A DNA stretch of 64,000 bases from the NCBI GenBank assembly GCA_944990035.1, contig CALYLX010000066.1, positions 1,116,001 to 1,180,000 of the forward strand, in the 5' to 3' direction. Shown here one piece after another: positions 25,259 to 36,783 of the stretch. The notes below the pieces were generated by a model that was not told the origin of the DNA, made no database searches, and saw only the letters and a list, made by a program, of their open reading frames with translations. The DNA is from Clitopilus passeckerianus. Its lineage: Eukaryota > Basidiomycota > Agaricomycetes > Agaricales > Entolomataceae. Position 1 is the stretch's first letter; the number at the start of each line of letters is the position of its first letter. The position numbers were made by a program, and so were the translations under genes.

Positions 25259-26152
25259 ATGGCGCCAGTACATCGTGTACCACAGATCCAACTTGCGGCC
25301 ATATTAGCCCAGCAAAATCCCCAGATTGATCTTAAACTTGAAGCATACGAGTCATCAACACGAAATTTTCTTAAGGCTGTTACAAATTACAAGAATCGAG
25401 CAATAGCAACGATAACGGAACGACGAGCGAGCCAGGAGAACGAGAAGAAGAGGATGCAGGAAAAGAGCCAGGCATTTGAGACGGAAACAAATCAATGCAA
25501 GCTAAAGGAGATAGATCTGGTGGAAAGTAGGTTGTATGGTTGACTCGAACTTTGCTAGAGCTCATACTCTTTAGCGCTGGAAAGGGAGAAAGAGGAGCGA
25601 AAAGATGCTGAACTTTCAGTTGCTGCTCTCAAACGACAGTTCGCATCTCAGAAGGATAAATGCTCGACTATTGAGGCCGAGATAGAAGAATACCGAGCAA
25701 TAACGGCCAACCTTCGTCGAGGTGTGTTGTTCGGTACACCTTAGTTATTCTACTGACTTACTGCTGGACCAGAGCGAGACAAGGAGCGAACAACACTCAG
25801 TGCTCATGCCCTACAACTATCTCCGGAGCTTCAAAACTGCGAAAATTATCTATCCTGCGTCATTGAAGGTATGGGAAAGGGACGATTGCTCATACGATTT
25901 CTTGAACTGGATAAATCCGACATCGAGAAAGAGTTCAGCTTCGTGATCGACGTCTCTGGGACAACCTATAAAGGTATTCATTAGCGAATCCTTGTGTGAT
26001 CCCCGGAACTAACTTGTGTGGTAGTTGTCACATCCTCCCCACCGCTCAATTCATTGTCGCTTCTGGTGGAAAATTTGAATGACACAAAGGATATTTTTGC
26101 CTTTATCAGGCAGATGCGGGAAGCATTCCACACCCAATCCGGCCTTTCATGA
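25259..26152 (+). CDS. SPC25: Kinetochore protein Spc25 (Ndc80 complex)
   Basis: Four exons (25259-25526, 25575-25721, 25773-25973, 26025-26152) sum to 744 nt, or 247 residues, typical for Spc25. Residues about 20-150 are a charged coiled coil rich in E, K, R and Q. The C-terminal globular part carries the Spc25 pattern: ENYLSCVIEGMGKGRLLIRF, then DKSDIEKEFSFVIDVSG and a final helix. Spc25 pairs with Spc24 at the inner end of the Ndc80 complex, anchoring microtubule-binding Ndc80/Nuf2 to the kinetochore. All splice junctions keep phase 1 and no break is seen. The start is the first ATG in a good context (CCACCATGG). Confidence 0.9.
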
Positions 26153-26933
26153 GGCCACTATTTATCTCAGTAAAATATCTATAACATGTATTTTAGGGCA
26201 AACTTTTTAATATGTACACCATGGACTACCCTGAAACGATGGTTATGGGTAGCTATAAACCCATTCAATGTCAAACATCTTCTAGATGATGGATTTCAAA
26301 GGCGAATTCCTCCTATACGCCTCGAGGTACGAGAAGTCCCCATGATCTGGAACTTTTCAATTGATGAGTTCGTTGAAGAGAGGCCGTGTACTAAGGCTCT
26401 GACCAAACCACAGTCTGGAATATCGTAGAGCTATACTCTTAGATGCGTTGAATTGTGTGTTGTTTGTAGTTTTAGATGGACGACTTCAATCAGGGACCAA
26501 ACAGTTGATTGTCGATTGGATCATTGACACTGACCAGATGTCGCCTGCATGAGAGCGCACCGACTCAGGGTTTCCGATTGTTAATCCACCGTATGCCCCC
26601 GTCTGGACCTGCCACATGATACTGCCAGGATAACAAGTCTACAGTGATTTGCATAATGTTTTACAATCGGTTTTCGCAGAAATGTCGTTGACAGCTGTAA
26701 TTTCATCAGGACGGAGGGCGACCACGATCCTTTAAAGGTAAATCACCTCCATCAAGTGGCAAGTCTGAGAGATGACTACCTGATATGGGCGAGGGATGTG
26801 CTTCAGGCAGTAATTCACCAGTTAAATAGATTGAATAGCGAGAGAGGGAGGTAATATGCGTAAAAGTACATGTTGTAGAGTTCTAGGCCTGTCCTATCAA
26901 TGTATCGAAAGAAATATGTTTTCAGGGAAAAAG
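26153..26933. other. Intergenic after SPC25
   Basis: No gene seen; only short open frames. Contains the SPC25 3' flank. Confidence 0.5.
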
Positions 26934-27015
26934 AAAAAAAAGAGTTCAAGCTAGGATTCGAACTGTCGACCCCTTCCTCTTGTAGTTCACGCGTTACCAC
27001 TGAGCCACCTGGCCG
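26934..27015 (-). tRNA. tRNA-like pol III element or tRNA pseudogene
   Basis: On the minus strand an A-box match TGGCTCAGTGG (26997-27007) is followed at normal spacing by a B-box match AGTTCGAATCC (26954-26964) and then a T8 run (26934-26941), a pol III terminator. This is the layout of a tRNA gene. But the cloverleaf folds poorly: about 5 of 7 acceptor pairs, a mismatched D stem, almost no T-stem pairing, and no good anticodon loop. It is best read as a decayed tRNA or the head of a tRNA-derived SINE. I assign no amino acid. Confidence 0.4.
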
Positions 27016-27910
27016 AGCTCGGAACCAACAAGTAATATCCATGATTTGTCAGAGCTTACACCACTCAAAGAGGAAATGCTGGCTCCGCCGAACAACAGAG
27101 CCTCTACCCATCGACGAAAACAGGCATTTGCGGCCGAACTTCTTGCTAATATGATGACGGCTGACAGCTGTCAAAAAGGTTTCTTCGAAGGCGATTGTAA
27201 AACATTAAGCAAAACACTGTAATAGCAACCACGACAAAGGCTCCTCAGAGGTGAAAATATCACCATTTGTGCACCCAAAGAAGAGTGAGCCGTTTCGAAA
27301 TCAGCGGAGAAAGGGGAAAGAGATTCACCATACGACAAGGCGATTTTTGTATTACAGCACCCCTGCCAAGTGCTCGGAGGGTAAGCCTGAGCGTACTTCA
27401 AGCGTACCCGTTGGTTATACGAGGTGAGCATTGGACCTCTCCTTCGTATTAACATGTTACGGTAAATTTTCAGATGCGCCTACGTCTAACCTTGTTGTCT
27501 ATTAAATTTCTGTGCACGCAGACAAAATCCCCAACAGCAAGTGCTAAGTATTTTTGGTGCCTGTGATGATCGCCGTGATCACCGTTCCCACAAAAAATGT
27601 TGATCACCAAGTGACTCTGTTCCTGCCAACGACACCCATTTGGCCTGAGCGCTGAGCTCCTTTGGGAGGGCAAACGGGGAAGCCGCTGACGTCTTTTGGC
27701 CTCAAGTCTTACCTGACTGTGGCTAGCATGTAGATCCCTGTAAGATCCCTCAGGGTAGTGGGGTTCAAACATTCAACAGTTGGTCCAGACTCCAGACTAA
27801 ATTGAGGGACCGTGTTGAGAGCATAAAACCTGGACCGTCGCAATCGTTCGCCAATTCCTCATGTTCCCTCTCGTCCTCAATCTTCCACCCCTCCATCTCA
27901 CCCCCAGTCG
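27016..27910. other. Intergenic upstream of the DUF6534-type gene
   Basis: No gene recognised. Frames at 27171-27772 (minus) are short and unmatched. The last about 150 bp should hold the promoter of the gene starting at 27911. Confidence 0.45.
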
Positions 27911-29488
27911 ATGACAGAGTATCACTGGGATCTAGGTATCCCGATTCCTATGATCGTTCTAGCTACCGATGCTAACTCGAAGCCACTTGATATTGACAGG
28001 CACTTTCTTCATTGGTGCAACCTGTATGTCTCATCACATTGTAAACAGCTGATAGATTCAAATGTTATTCAAGTCAACACATTTCTTTTTGGCCATGTTG
28101 CTGCTCAATACGTTCGTTATTACTCTGCAAGTACGTGTTTCGCCTACTCCGGTTGAAGGCCATAAACAAATGTTTGGGCAGACTTCAACGATGCTGTCTG
28201 GGTTCGGTAAATGCTGAGCCCCTTCGAACGTGAAATGACTTTGCTAACGAGCCTGAAGTGCCACGGTGCATGCCTTGCTTGCCATCGACATAACTCATTC
28301 TGCAATGTGAGCCGGATGGGAATCATTCAGTCAAGCATTGACATATGCGAACTCTGCTACAACAACAATCTAGTATAATCTATATTGTTTGGTTCTATAT
28401 GTGAGTCAGCGGCAAGAGCGCATCGCATCTCGCCGCGGCTAACTCGACGTCTAGTGTCGATAACTTCAATAATCCAGCCAGTCTTCAAGGTGAAAGAGCT
28501 TCAGGTTGATATCTCTCGCCTTCATTAAGGTTTCTCATTTAGTCAACGTCTGGGCATATCTTGTTACACCGTTGATGGAGACACTCTCATCCGTCCTTGT
28601 ACAATTGTTTCTTGCCCGCCGGTAAGGAATTTCCCTACCTCGTTATCAATCAGTCTTCCTTGACCATCTGCAGACTTTTCAGTTTGAACAGACGAAGGAG
28701 CACCTATGCCATCCTTTCAGGGTTGATTTCACTGAATCTCGTCCTTGGCCTATTCGCAGGAGTACAGTACGTTCTTCCATGACTGACTGCCTCTTATATC
28801 CGTTGAATAATCAATATTATACAGGTCTATTGCGACGAGTCCGACGTATGTCAAACACAAATTTCTACGCCGATGTCAGATGGATAATCCTAGGACAGGT
28901 GGAAAACACTGATCTTGCACACCCGACGACTTTACGTTGCATGGATGCTTCTCCAATCTGTAATTGACATTTTTCTTTCCGGTATGCCTCTATTCACTCC
29001 CTTTGTGGTTCCATACTTACCCTTGTAAACTTCAGCATCCCTGGCTTACGAATTCCGTTCTCATCGTACCGGCTCAAGGACCGACTATATCCTCTCGCTC
29101 CTTATGAGGAAAGCTATCCAAACAGGGCTCTTCGCAACCATCCTCGTTATCTCTTCCGCCTTCGCCATGCGTGAGCCGTTTCGCCTGTTTGATTCACTTG
29201 ACACAGCTCACATAGCCTCACTCCCCACCAGTATTCGTCAGTAAAAGGACGGGTCACCTATCTGGGATGTTCATTCTGCCGGTCGGGCGGGTTTATACGA
29301 ACGTTTGTGTTTTTTTCATTACTGGCCCTTTGTACGAACTGCTCTTCTAACCTTTCTATTTCTAGACTCTGATGGACACCCTTCTTATGAGAACCAACTT
29401 CAAAGCGATATTTTCAGAGCCAGAGAACCTAACGGAGATCGTCTCTCGGGACTTGCAGAATCTGGGGTATGAGAACCAGTCAACGTAG
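27911..29488 (+). CDS. DUF6534-type multi-pass membrane protein
   Basis: A chain of short exons from ATG 27911 (MTEYHWDLGTFFIGAT) to TAG 29486-29488 matches the order of the agaricomycete DUF6534 family: NTFLFGHVAAQYVRYYS, ANFNDAVWVR, ATVHALLAIDITHSA, YLVTPLMETLSSVLVQLFLA then RRLFSLNRRRSTYA, LYVAWMLLQSVIDIFLSASL, RTGSRTDYILSLLMRKAIQT, and the tail TLMDTLLMRTNFKAIF. These hydrophobic blocks suggest about seven membrane helices. Function in the family is unknown. The region 28310-28540, which should hold one or two exons, is not resolved and contains stops in each frame tried, so the gene may be damaged there. Total length is therefore not given. Confidence 0.6.
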
Positions 29489-29830
29489 AGAAATGGGTCA
29501 CAATTTGTACCTAGGGCTCGAAATTAGTATTTGTCATGTAGAAAACCGTCCAATTTTGCTCTCTTGAGTTGAAGGATGTTGATCAGATGAACAAGAAATG
29601 AGACAGTTTTCCCTGGCCACGCAGGACTTACCGCTGTGCTTGTATACGTTGTAGGACGCAATCATGCGAAAGTTACTGGTCGTTGGGTGAAGTATTTTGG
29701 ACTTAGCTCATCGTAAAGGACCGCAACACTGGTAATAAACGTCTGTACATAGATTGAAGGTCGATCGAGTAGTAAACCACATATCATTCAGAAAACAGAA
29801 GGTTCAAGAGTGATATGGTGGCCCATAAGA
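29489..29830. other. Gap between convergent genes
   Basis: 3' flanks of the DUF6534-type gene (plus) and RBR copy 5 (minus). Nothing recognised. Confidence 0.45.
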
Positions 29831-31330
29831 CTAAAACGGTGGCATGCCTGGGGGTAAGACGGGAGGGCGAAAATGTGTGGAATGAGGTACCCAAGGATGC
29901 GTAGGAAAAGAAGTAGGAAGGCGTCCACTGGCAGGTGGTATAGGTGGGAAATCTGTACTGAATCTTCTCTCATCATAGGGATCACCATAGTACTGGTATA
30001 TGTGAACGTTCCCAGGAGGAGGACGATGATGAGGGTCAGGCAGAGGAAATTGAGTATGGGTGAATTGAACCTGCCCTGCGACCGGGGCATGGGTTGAATC
30101 GGGTTGTGGTGGTGGAGGAGGAATGATAGGAATCGATCGCTGATGTGACTGTCGCTCCGTAGGTGGCCTGCCAGCGTCAGGTGCCCTATTTTCGTAATTT
30201 GCTGGACGCCCATGGTTTCCCGAAGGTGATATGTAATTATTCTCGACTTGACGCCGGAGTTCTTGATCACGTCCTTGATCACGAAGCATAGCTTGAGTCT
30301 GGTTCCGGTGTTGATTAGCGCTTTGCATCGATGGGTAGATTGATCTCGGTTGGTCCGTCGCAACGGCAGAGGAAGGTTGAGGAGGGGGAGGGGGAAGAGG
30401 AAAAGGTGGGGCTGACGACACCGTAGGAGCGACATTTGCAGGGTGTTCGTTAGGGAGAGGTGGGAGGTTGCTGGAGGGCGGAAGGATTAGAGGTAGCTCC
30501 CCATTGCACTGATGGTCACGACCGGATACCGGGATCGTGGAACAATCGAAGCAAAATCGTGAATGGCGATTACCAGAACAAGCGACTTGTGTCCCTTCCC
30601 GAGGCTGTCCAACAGGCTTTGCGCACTGCGGGCATGGTTTCCATATGAATCCGTCCATTCGTTGGCTATTTTCCATTCGACTCCTTTCGTTAGAGGTTCG
30701 AAGGGGGTGTTCCGTATGCCGACACTGCCTGCAAAAGAGAAGCTTTGCATTTTGGGCAGGAAAGAGGCGGTGCGAAAGCCAGAGGTGAGTCATCGGCGCA
30801 GATAAAGCAGCACAAGATGCAGACCAATTTCGACAGTAGAGCCTCCGAATGCCGAGGGGTTGTTAGTTCTGCCCGTCGTTCCCGATACTGGTGGAGTTCA
30901 GGCTCACGAAGAAGCGACTCGATGGACGACTCGGATATAAGGCGATCGCAGCGCCGCAGAAGGAACGTCCATTCATTTAGCCTCAACTTAGAAGAGAGGT
31001 AAGTGGAACAGAGGATGTGGTTGCAAGATGCTATAAGATATCCCGCAGTACAAACTAATTTACATGTCGAGCATTCTCGATACGTAGGCAGTGCAAGAGT
31101 AAGGTTCAATGGATCGTTGCGGGGATAATCAACAGAGATGTGTTTAGGGCACCACTGGGAAGTTCGTAAGCTGGTATTGGGATGGGGCAGGATGTTGTGA
31201 GGACTGCTCTGCGACGTGGAGGCCCTCTGAGACGTGTCTTCAGCAGGAGCATGGCTAACGTCCGTGGGGTTTCTACCAACTTTATCACGACGAGTCTCTG
31301 TATCCAAGGCTTCTAGATTCCTTTGCACAT
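29831..31330 (-). pseudogene. Degenerate RBR-type ligase, copy 5, proline-rich tail
   Basis: The 5' part (about 31330-30730) reads through a worn RING1 (ECSTC, then ASCNHILCSTYLSSKL, FLLRRCDRLISESSIESLL) to SCPKCKASL. The frame then shifts by one at an A4 run (30733-30736). The second frame continues the IBR (CRQCRHTEHPLRTSNERSRM) and a RING2-like segment (CPQCAKPV, FCFDC), then about 230 residues of Pro-rich, low-complexity sequence with PPPPP runs. Removing one base restores the spacing C-x2-C-x4-C-x2-C-x4-H seen in copies 1 and 3. RING2 lacks the GC-x-H-x2-C catalytic pattern, so even a repaired protein should not be a normal RBR ligase. The 5' end has no clear ATG. It could instead be a divergent gene with an unrecognised intron. 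Confidence 0.5.
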
Positions 31331-31906
31331 ACTATACTTCCTCTGTCACTAGAGGGTCTCGTGAAGCTTGTTTGGCTCGTTTCCGTAGAGGGGCGGGAAG
31401 GGTGGGGGGAGAGACAGGTTCTCGGGTTGTGGTTGGGTGTTGCATGCACAGAAATTCTGAAGGGGGGAAGGATGAGAGTCGATAGCAGTAACACTCCTTT
31501 TATGTCACGTATCGCGCGGTGTTGGCGCACTGGCAATAGGTGCGTTTGATTGTTGTTCGTTGGGTTGTCCTCGCACGATACAAAATGATCTTTGTGGATC
31601 CACATAAACGCTCAGTGTTCCCATTGTAGGGTGCATAACAGCAGGGAACACAAAGGGAAACAAGCTGGTAACCTAAAGTCGTCAGGCTTCTCGTTAAAGA
31701 AACTCTTAACAATGCTGGTCCTCAGCTCCCAGGCGTGGGAAATGTTGCCATATTGAGGTCAGACGCCTGTCGTCTCGGGATGGGTTTACCTTCCTATTGT
31801 CCACCGCAACAAGTCAGCGGTCATCCATAGAAATCTTATTGGGTTAGATCACCTACATAGGATTAATGGACCACGATATTTATCGATTGTGAGGCAAACT
31901 AAGAGT
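31331..31906. other. Intergenic
   Basis: Upstream of RBR copy 5; a minus-strand frame from ATG 31446 could be an extra 5' exon of that gene but ends at a stop before joining. No other feature seen. Confidence 0.4.
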
Positions 31907-32811
31907 TCACGAAAGTAGGTCGTCGAGGAAATCCTCCATCTGCTGCTTCGGGTCTTTCTTTCGCGGTTCAACCCCCTCTGGCAAAGGTAGTGGAGGTGCC
32001 TCCACGTACAAAGCATCTAGTTCTGGGCGTGAGAGGGATGGTGATAAAGATACAACCTTCACTCACCTTTCTTACTCTCAAGTTCTATGACGGGTTTACT
32101 TGATAATTTACTAGCCTTTGCACGGAACCTCGATTTCAGATCTAGTGGAGTGTAAGTGCCATAAAACTATGGGTATGATAAGAATGAACATACCCCGTGT
32201 TGCCTCGGCCGATGTCTTTTCTCGCTGCAACTCCTCCAGTTGGTTGTCCCACTCAATGTTCTCCACCTTCCCTTTCTTGGAGACAGGCGCATTGTGATGC
32301 TTGGTTGAAATATGTGCAAGGGTTTGATCAACATCTTCCTCGTCTTCAACTTCTTCTGAGGCGAGGGATGGGCCAACATCCGATATCTTTTGCCGTTCTA
32401 AGAACTTCGATATATCAACCTCAGGATCGACGATTGGTTCCCCTGGGCGATCAAGCAATGTCAGACTAAGAACTTTGATGACACCTTGATATACATACCG
32501 TCGGAATCTAGTTCTGGCTCTGGCTCGGCGTAACGATCAGCGTTTGATCCCAGCTGGCGCCTGGAATACTTAGCAGCCCTCTCAGCTACTTCTTCCTCAT
32601 CGTCCTCCTGAGCACCTTCGCCATCGAGAAGTAGACGTTCGTTGAATACCGCTGGCCGACCACCTCCTCGTCGCCCTCGGGCGCGTAGAAATTTGCCCCG
32701 ACCTCCACGGTTCCTGCCTCTGCTGCCCTGGCCACGACCACGCCCCGAGCTTTGTCCAGAAGTGCTGCCCTTCTCAGATGATGTTGTTGCGGCCTTCCCT
32801 GTGTCGGACAT
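31907..32811 (-). CDS. RGG-rich acidic protein, unknown function
   Basis: Four exons (32499-32811, 32194-32442, 32067-32141, 31907-32022) sum to 753 nt, or 250 residues. Residues 20-55 are rich in RG/RGG repeats (GRGRGQGSRGRNRGGRGK), a pattern of RNA-binding and arginine-methylated proteins. The middle is acidic with coiled-coil character (EEVEDEEDVDQTLAH; EWDNQLEELQREKTSAEAT). The C-terminus ends DPKQQMEDFLDDLLS. I do not recognise a named family. The splice chain is clean and the composition is that of a real, expressed nuclear or RNA-linked protein, but that role is inferred from the RGG region only. Confidence 0.7.
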
Positions 32812-33015
32812 GGCTGCCAGTCAGAGGCAACTCTGAAACTGGGATTGACCTCCCCTAACGCACGATCGCGCCTCGGCAGGCTCCCTGATCGCATCACTCG
32901 GTCTCTGTCAGCAGTCCTACTTCGTCGAACGAAATTGACTCGAAGTCTTCAGCGTTTTGGACAAATGTATCCCTTTTGATAGGTCAAAGTATTCGAGAAT
33001 TGCGTACACGTATGA

Positions 33016-33748
33016 CTAAAAAATGCCTGGAAACAAGACATAAGGTACTCGCTCTGCGTATTCGTCCCACTCCTTTCCGAACTTATCCCTCAGGATCTTG
33101 TCCTCGCTCGGTATCCTCCAAACCAACAAAGAACCCAGAAGTCCAAGCTCATATATAGCGAGGCTAGCCAAATACAGGCTCACTGGTAGTATCTTTGGAA
33201 TGGTTGATTCTGCTATCCACGAGCCAGGCAAGGCGCACCATAGAACGACGCCGATGTATTGGATGATCATCGCCGTATAGCCAGGATGGCGAACCATGGA
33301 GTAGGGGCCGTGAGTTGTCAATGTGTGATTCTTTCGAATCGCGAGGTCGAAGGTGTAATTATCAGACATGGCCTCATAGCATTTCTTCCTCATCCACTTC
33401 CCAATGAGGATGAGGTTTAACGCAAATCCGGAGGCAAGAGATAAATCCAAGTACGGTCTGCTTTCCCCTCCAAGGATGATCGAGGCAATTTCAGCAATTC
33501 CGACTACCCAGAAGGATGCCTATCAGTGGTTGGTGAGTTATTACAGCCATGCTTTAGGGGTCACAACTCACGATTCTCAAATGTTGTATCCATCCTTTAC
33601 CAGCATCGATCCAATAATACCCAAAGGCAGTCGTTGGGATACATTCGTCCTTTTTGGCAGTGTGCGGAGGCACGAAGGTGTACTGCCATGCGAGGCAAAC
33701 TGCGATGATGCAAGGTACTTTGATTAATAGCCTCAACTCGTGCTCCAT
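33016..33748 (-). CDS. ICMT/Ste14-family isoprenylcysteine methyltransferase, copy 1
   Basis: Two exons (33572-33748, 33016-33519) give 226 residues. Several hydrophobic segments and the two family motifs are present: GPYSMVRHPGY (the RHPxY S-adenosylmethionine region) and EDKILRDKFGKEWDEYAERVPY. ICMT enzymes sit in the ER membrane and methylate the prenylated C-terminal cysteine of CaaX proteins such as Ras and fungal farnesylated pheromones. The nearest relative in the window is the copy at 62106-62845 (shared start M[ED]HE[LA]RLL[IL]KVPCI, and AESTIP / VESTIP), not the adjacent copy 2. Intact; substrate unknown. A more general PEMT/ICMT-fold methyltransferase is the alternative reading. 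Confidence 0.85.
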
Positions 33749-34146
33749 GCCGATAACGTTGAGGAAGGTTGAAACGCTGGCGTTTGGGTATGAGGGTGAG
33801 TGACAGTTTGGAATGCATTCTTACATGTAAATCGGGCTACATCTTATATCTCTGGTTCGCTTGGAGTCTTGAACTCCGCAAAACGTGTCAAATTCGGGTA
33901 ATTCCTCCATGACTTCGTCAAAATTGATAAACTTGCATCAAGTTCCGCAATCCACTACCGGAGCCGAGCACAAGTCTTTCATTGAAAATTATGAAAGCGA
34001 CCTCAAGCTATCTTATTACCGCCAAATCGGTTGAATGTTCTCCATTCATTACACACTATTGATATCACTGACATACTATATGTCAGATTGCAGCGTATTC
34101 CGTCAAACTACTCGATGAGATCCTAATGATGAGACCTATGATACGT
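33749..34146. other. Intergenic between ICMT copies 1 and 2
   Basis: Promoter side of copy 1 and 3' flank of copy 2. No feature recognised. Confidence 0.45.
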
Positions 34147-34906
34147 TCAGTACATTCCGGGAACTATTCTAGCAGGCACTTTCCGCGCATATTCCTCCCA
34201 TTCCTTTCCAAACGCCTTTTTCAGCTCCCGATCCTCTCGCCTTGCTCGGAACCCTAGCAAGGAAATACAAATACCAAGCATAAACGTGAAGAATGGCACC
34301 AAGGTGAGGAAACCAGGAATCGTTCCCAACACTCCCGATACCCTGACCCAAGAACTGGGTGCGAGGAACCAAAAAGAGTACCCGACATAGATGAGGCCCA
34401 ATCCTGTGTATGCTGGGTGCCGAACGACGCCATACGGTCCATGTTGAATGAGCTGGTGGCCCTTACGGATGGATAGCTCGAAAGTGTACCAACGCCCCAT
34501 GATGATGTAGCACCAGGCGCGGAGGGCTGTTCCAGCAAGGATGAAGGCGATTCCGAGTGCAGAAAATTGCTCAATTCCAAGAGCATCGACATTCCCAAAG
34601 ATCATGAGCTGGCCGGCGAGCGGATGGGAGGTGGATTTGAGGACGATTGCTAGTATCTCAACCAGACCTAGAGCATGGAAGATAGCCTATCACATATAGT
34701 AGATCAGCGTCAGATCAACGGTCTACTGCTCGTGTACATACTCTAAGCAGAGGCAAAATAACCAGTTCAACTTGGATCCAGCGTTCTGCGAGTCCGTCGA
34801 CTTGAACGTGCTCCGTCTTCGTCGAAGTATTAGTCGGCGTCCAAGTGTGGTGATTTGCGAAAATAAACGCGAAAACGCATGGTATTTTGGCCAGGAGCGT
34901 ATCCAT
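34147..34906 (-). CDS. ICMT/Ste14-family isoprenylcysteine methyltransferase, copy 2
   Basis: Two exons (34742-34906, 34147-34686) give 234 residues. A hydrophobic N-terminal segment (LLAKIPCVFAFIFANHH) is followed by membrane helices and the motifs GPYGVVRHPAYTG and EDRELKKAFGKEWEEYARKV. Exon structure matches the other copies: a short first exon of 54-59 codons, one intron of about 55 bp, and a second exon of 165-180 codons. It sits head to tail with copy 1 but is clearly divergent from it, so the duplication is old. No break seen. Confidence 0.85.
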
Positions 34907-35260
34907 CGTCTGTTAACAAGATGTTGGGCAGGAAAGGATCGAACGAAGGGATAATCTTCACCAATTCGAAAACCAACAACTATTTATCCAGTCCAGATCC
35001 AATCAGTCCGTCGAGGAAGCTCGCAGTCTGACGGTGGTCGTCGCTTCGGTGCCGAATTAGTGGACGATCGGTCAGTTGCGGGCAAAATTTAATTAAGGAT
35101 GGGAGTTCCAGCCCCAATTGTCATTGGACAAATTGTATGGCCCGCCGACCCCAAGTCCGAACGACGAGGGTCAACCTTATATAGAATGTACCGACCAAAG
35201 CCAGTTTTGAATCGAACCTCGCTGACAGCATCGAAAGTTCAAGTTAAAGCCTCTACCTAA
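34907..35260. other. Intergenic
   Basis: Upstream of ICMT copy 2. No feature recognised. Confidence 0.45.
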
Positions 35261-36288
35261 TCATTCGTTCGTCCGACTAAACATTTCCAGATTACAGCCC
35301 AGTAAGATAGCGAGGAGAACCGCCAACAGATAGCCAATGAAACTGATGAGAACCACAGAAAGCAATAGTGTGACGACTCCCGCAAAGAACATCCCTACCA
35401 TCGGTCCTGTCCACCAACGACCTCCTCTCATGGTGGTAATACTGCTACTGAGGCGAATAGGGACATGTCGGTCCTCCTTTCCGCAGTATGTGCTCCGCTC
35501 CTGTACCCTCATTAGAGATACATGTGTCACGGGCGAGCAATCCTCGACTGGATATCTTGATCGGGGCTGTGGCAATACAGGGGCTGTGGGCATCGGATGA
35601 GTAGATCGACAAGGCATGTTTGACAAGTCCCCCAATACCACCGGTGCTGAATACGATCGGCGGCGAGTAACAGGCCGTTCAACAGGCGACTCTTCCATAC
35701 TGCTCGTATGACTCAGAGGATGCAATGGGGGCAGATTGATACGAGGTAACGCGGGTCGAGCAGGTGGGAAGGCCGGAGAATCGTCGTCCTTCATTTTCCA
35801 AGGAAGCTTGCGTTTCGGCGATCGGAATACCTTCTGTTCAAAGAATCGTTTGATCGGCGAGCTCGGTGGAGAGCAGGCAGGTTTATTGGGCTCATTCTAG
35901 GAGGTCGACACTTTAATGAGCAGCCGAATCCCGTCGAATGTCTTTCTTGAACTCACTGCGAAGCTGATTTTCCTCTTTGGTGGTTCAGGCCTTGACAAGA
36001 ATCGTCCATATATAAGATACTTCTCGATCCTTCGCTGAGCAGAATTAGGGCAGTCGGTGACAGTCTACGCTCGAGAAATTCAGATTCGTAAAGACAAAAT
36101 GCGGATATCAGGAGCCTGCTTACACTGTGAGGTGGTTTGGTAATTCCGCGGGCGTTTCTCCAGATCTTCCGGGTGTCTGTGTACGCATCCGCTAGAAGCT
36201 GCAGAAGCATGAGCCCGGGTACATCTTCCTCTTCCCTGCCGTTATTAGGGCGTATATAGTAGAGATCGGGGGTGCTTTGGTTTTTCAT
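35261..36288 (-). CDS. Uncharacterised protein with hydrophobic C-terminal tail
   Basis: Exons can be chained from ATG 36288 (MKNQSTPDLYYIRPN) through a helix-like region (GLMLLQLLADAYTDTRKIWR), a second exon (VTDCPNSAQRRIEKYLIYGR), and a long last exon of disordered Pro/Ser-rich sequence. The last about 55 residues are strongly hydrophobic (GMFFAGVVTLLLSVVLISFI, then GYLLAVLLAILLG), suggesting a tail anchor or a two-helix hairpin. No family recognised. Motifs such as RRRSYSAP look like phosphorylation sites. The 5' end is the least certain part; a longer frame opens at 36342. Confidence 0.55.
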
Positions 36289-36751
36289 AGGTGGTCGATT
36301 CTTGAGAATGTCGGTAGCACCAGTGTGGAAATACTCACGCAAGCGACCAGTGGCTAATAAGTACCCTAAAGAGCTTTGACTCGACTACCAAAAGCATCGA
36401 ATGTATTGTAGCCAGTGTGGCATACAAGGCAATAACAAGAGAGCCACAGAACATGTTCCTTTTCTCAGTGCATTGTCTGGGCTAGTTGATGCCTCATGTC
36501 GAGGCCAGGATCACCAGGACGTTAATGTAAACCGCTTTGACGGGGACAAAGCAAGTCACAAGTAGGCTGATCAGAGGAAAATCACTCTGCCGCCAGGACA
36601 TATCCCCAATCATGCATTTGTATTCTATATGGAATAGGTTTTGAAGCCAGTGCAGGTATCCGGTATGGTTTGTTGAAAGGTGCATTGGATCGGGCATTGG
36701 GATTCGATGCGTACTGATGTCAAACAGGGGCCAAGCAGCGTTATTTAGGGT
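36289..36751. other. Intergenic left of the transposon
   Basis: Upstream of the gene at 35261-36288. No feature recognised before the left target-site duplication. Confidence 0.45.
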
Positions 36752-36760
36752 ATGTAGGCC
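36752..36760. repeat. Target-site duplication, left copy (ATGTAGGCC)
   Basis: These 9 bp are repeated exactly at 43669-43677, directly outside the two inverted repeats. A 9-bp duplication is the hallmark length of Mutator-superfamily insertion. Confidence 0.9.
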
Positions 36761-36783
36761 GGGCTACATGATTTTTGCGTGCA
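36761..36783 (+). repeat. Left terminal inverted repeat
   Basis: Pairs with 43646-43668 in inverted orientation with two mismatches (positions 5 and 8). The inner 15 bp TGATTTTTGCGTGCA are identical. Confidence 0.9.

Noticed and set aside
29873..30097. Plus-strand open frame opposite the RBR copy 5 tail
   Set aside because: Complement of the proline-rich tail with no recognisable domain.
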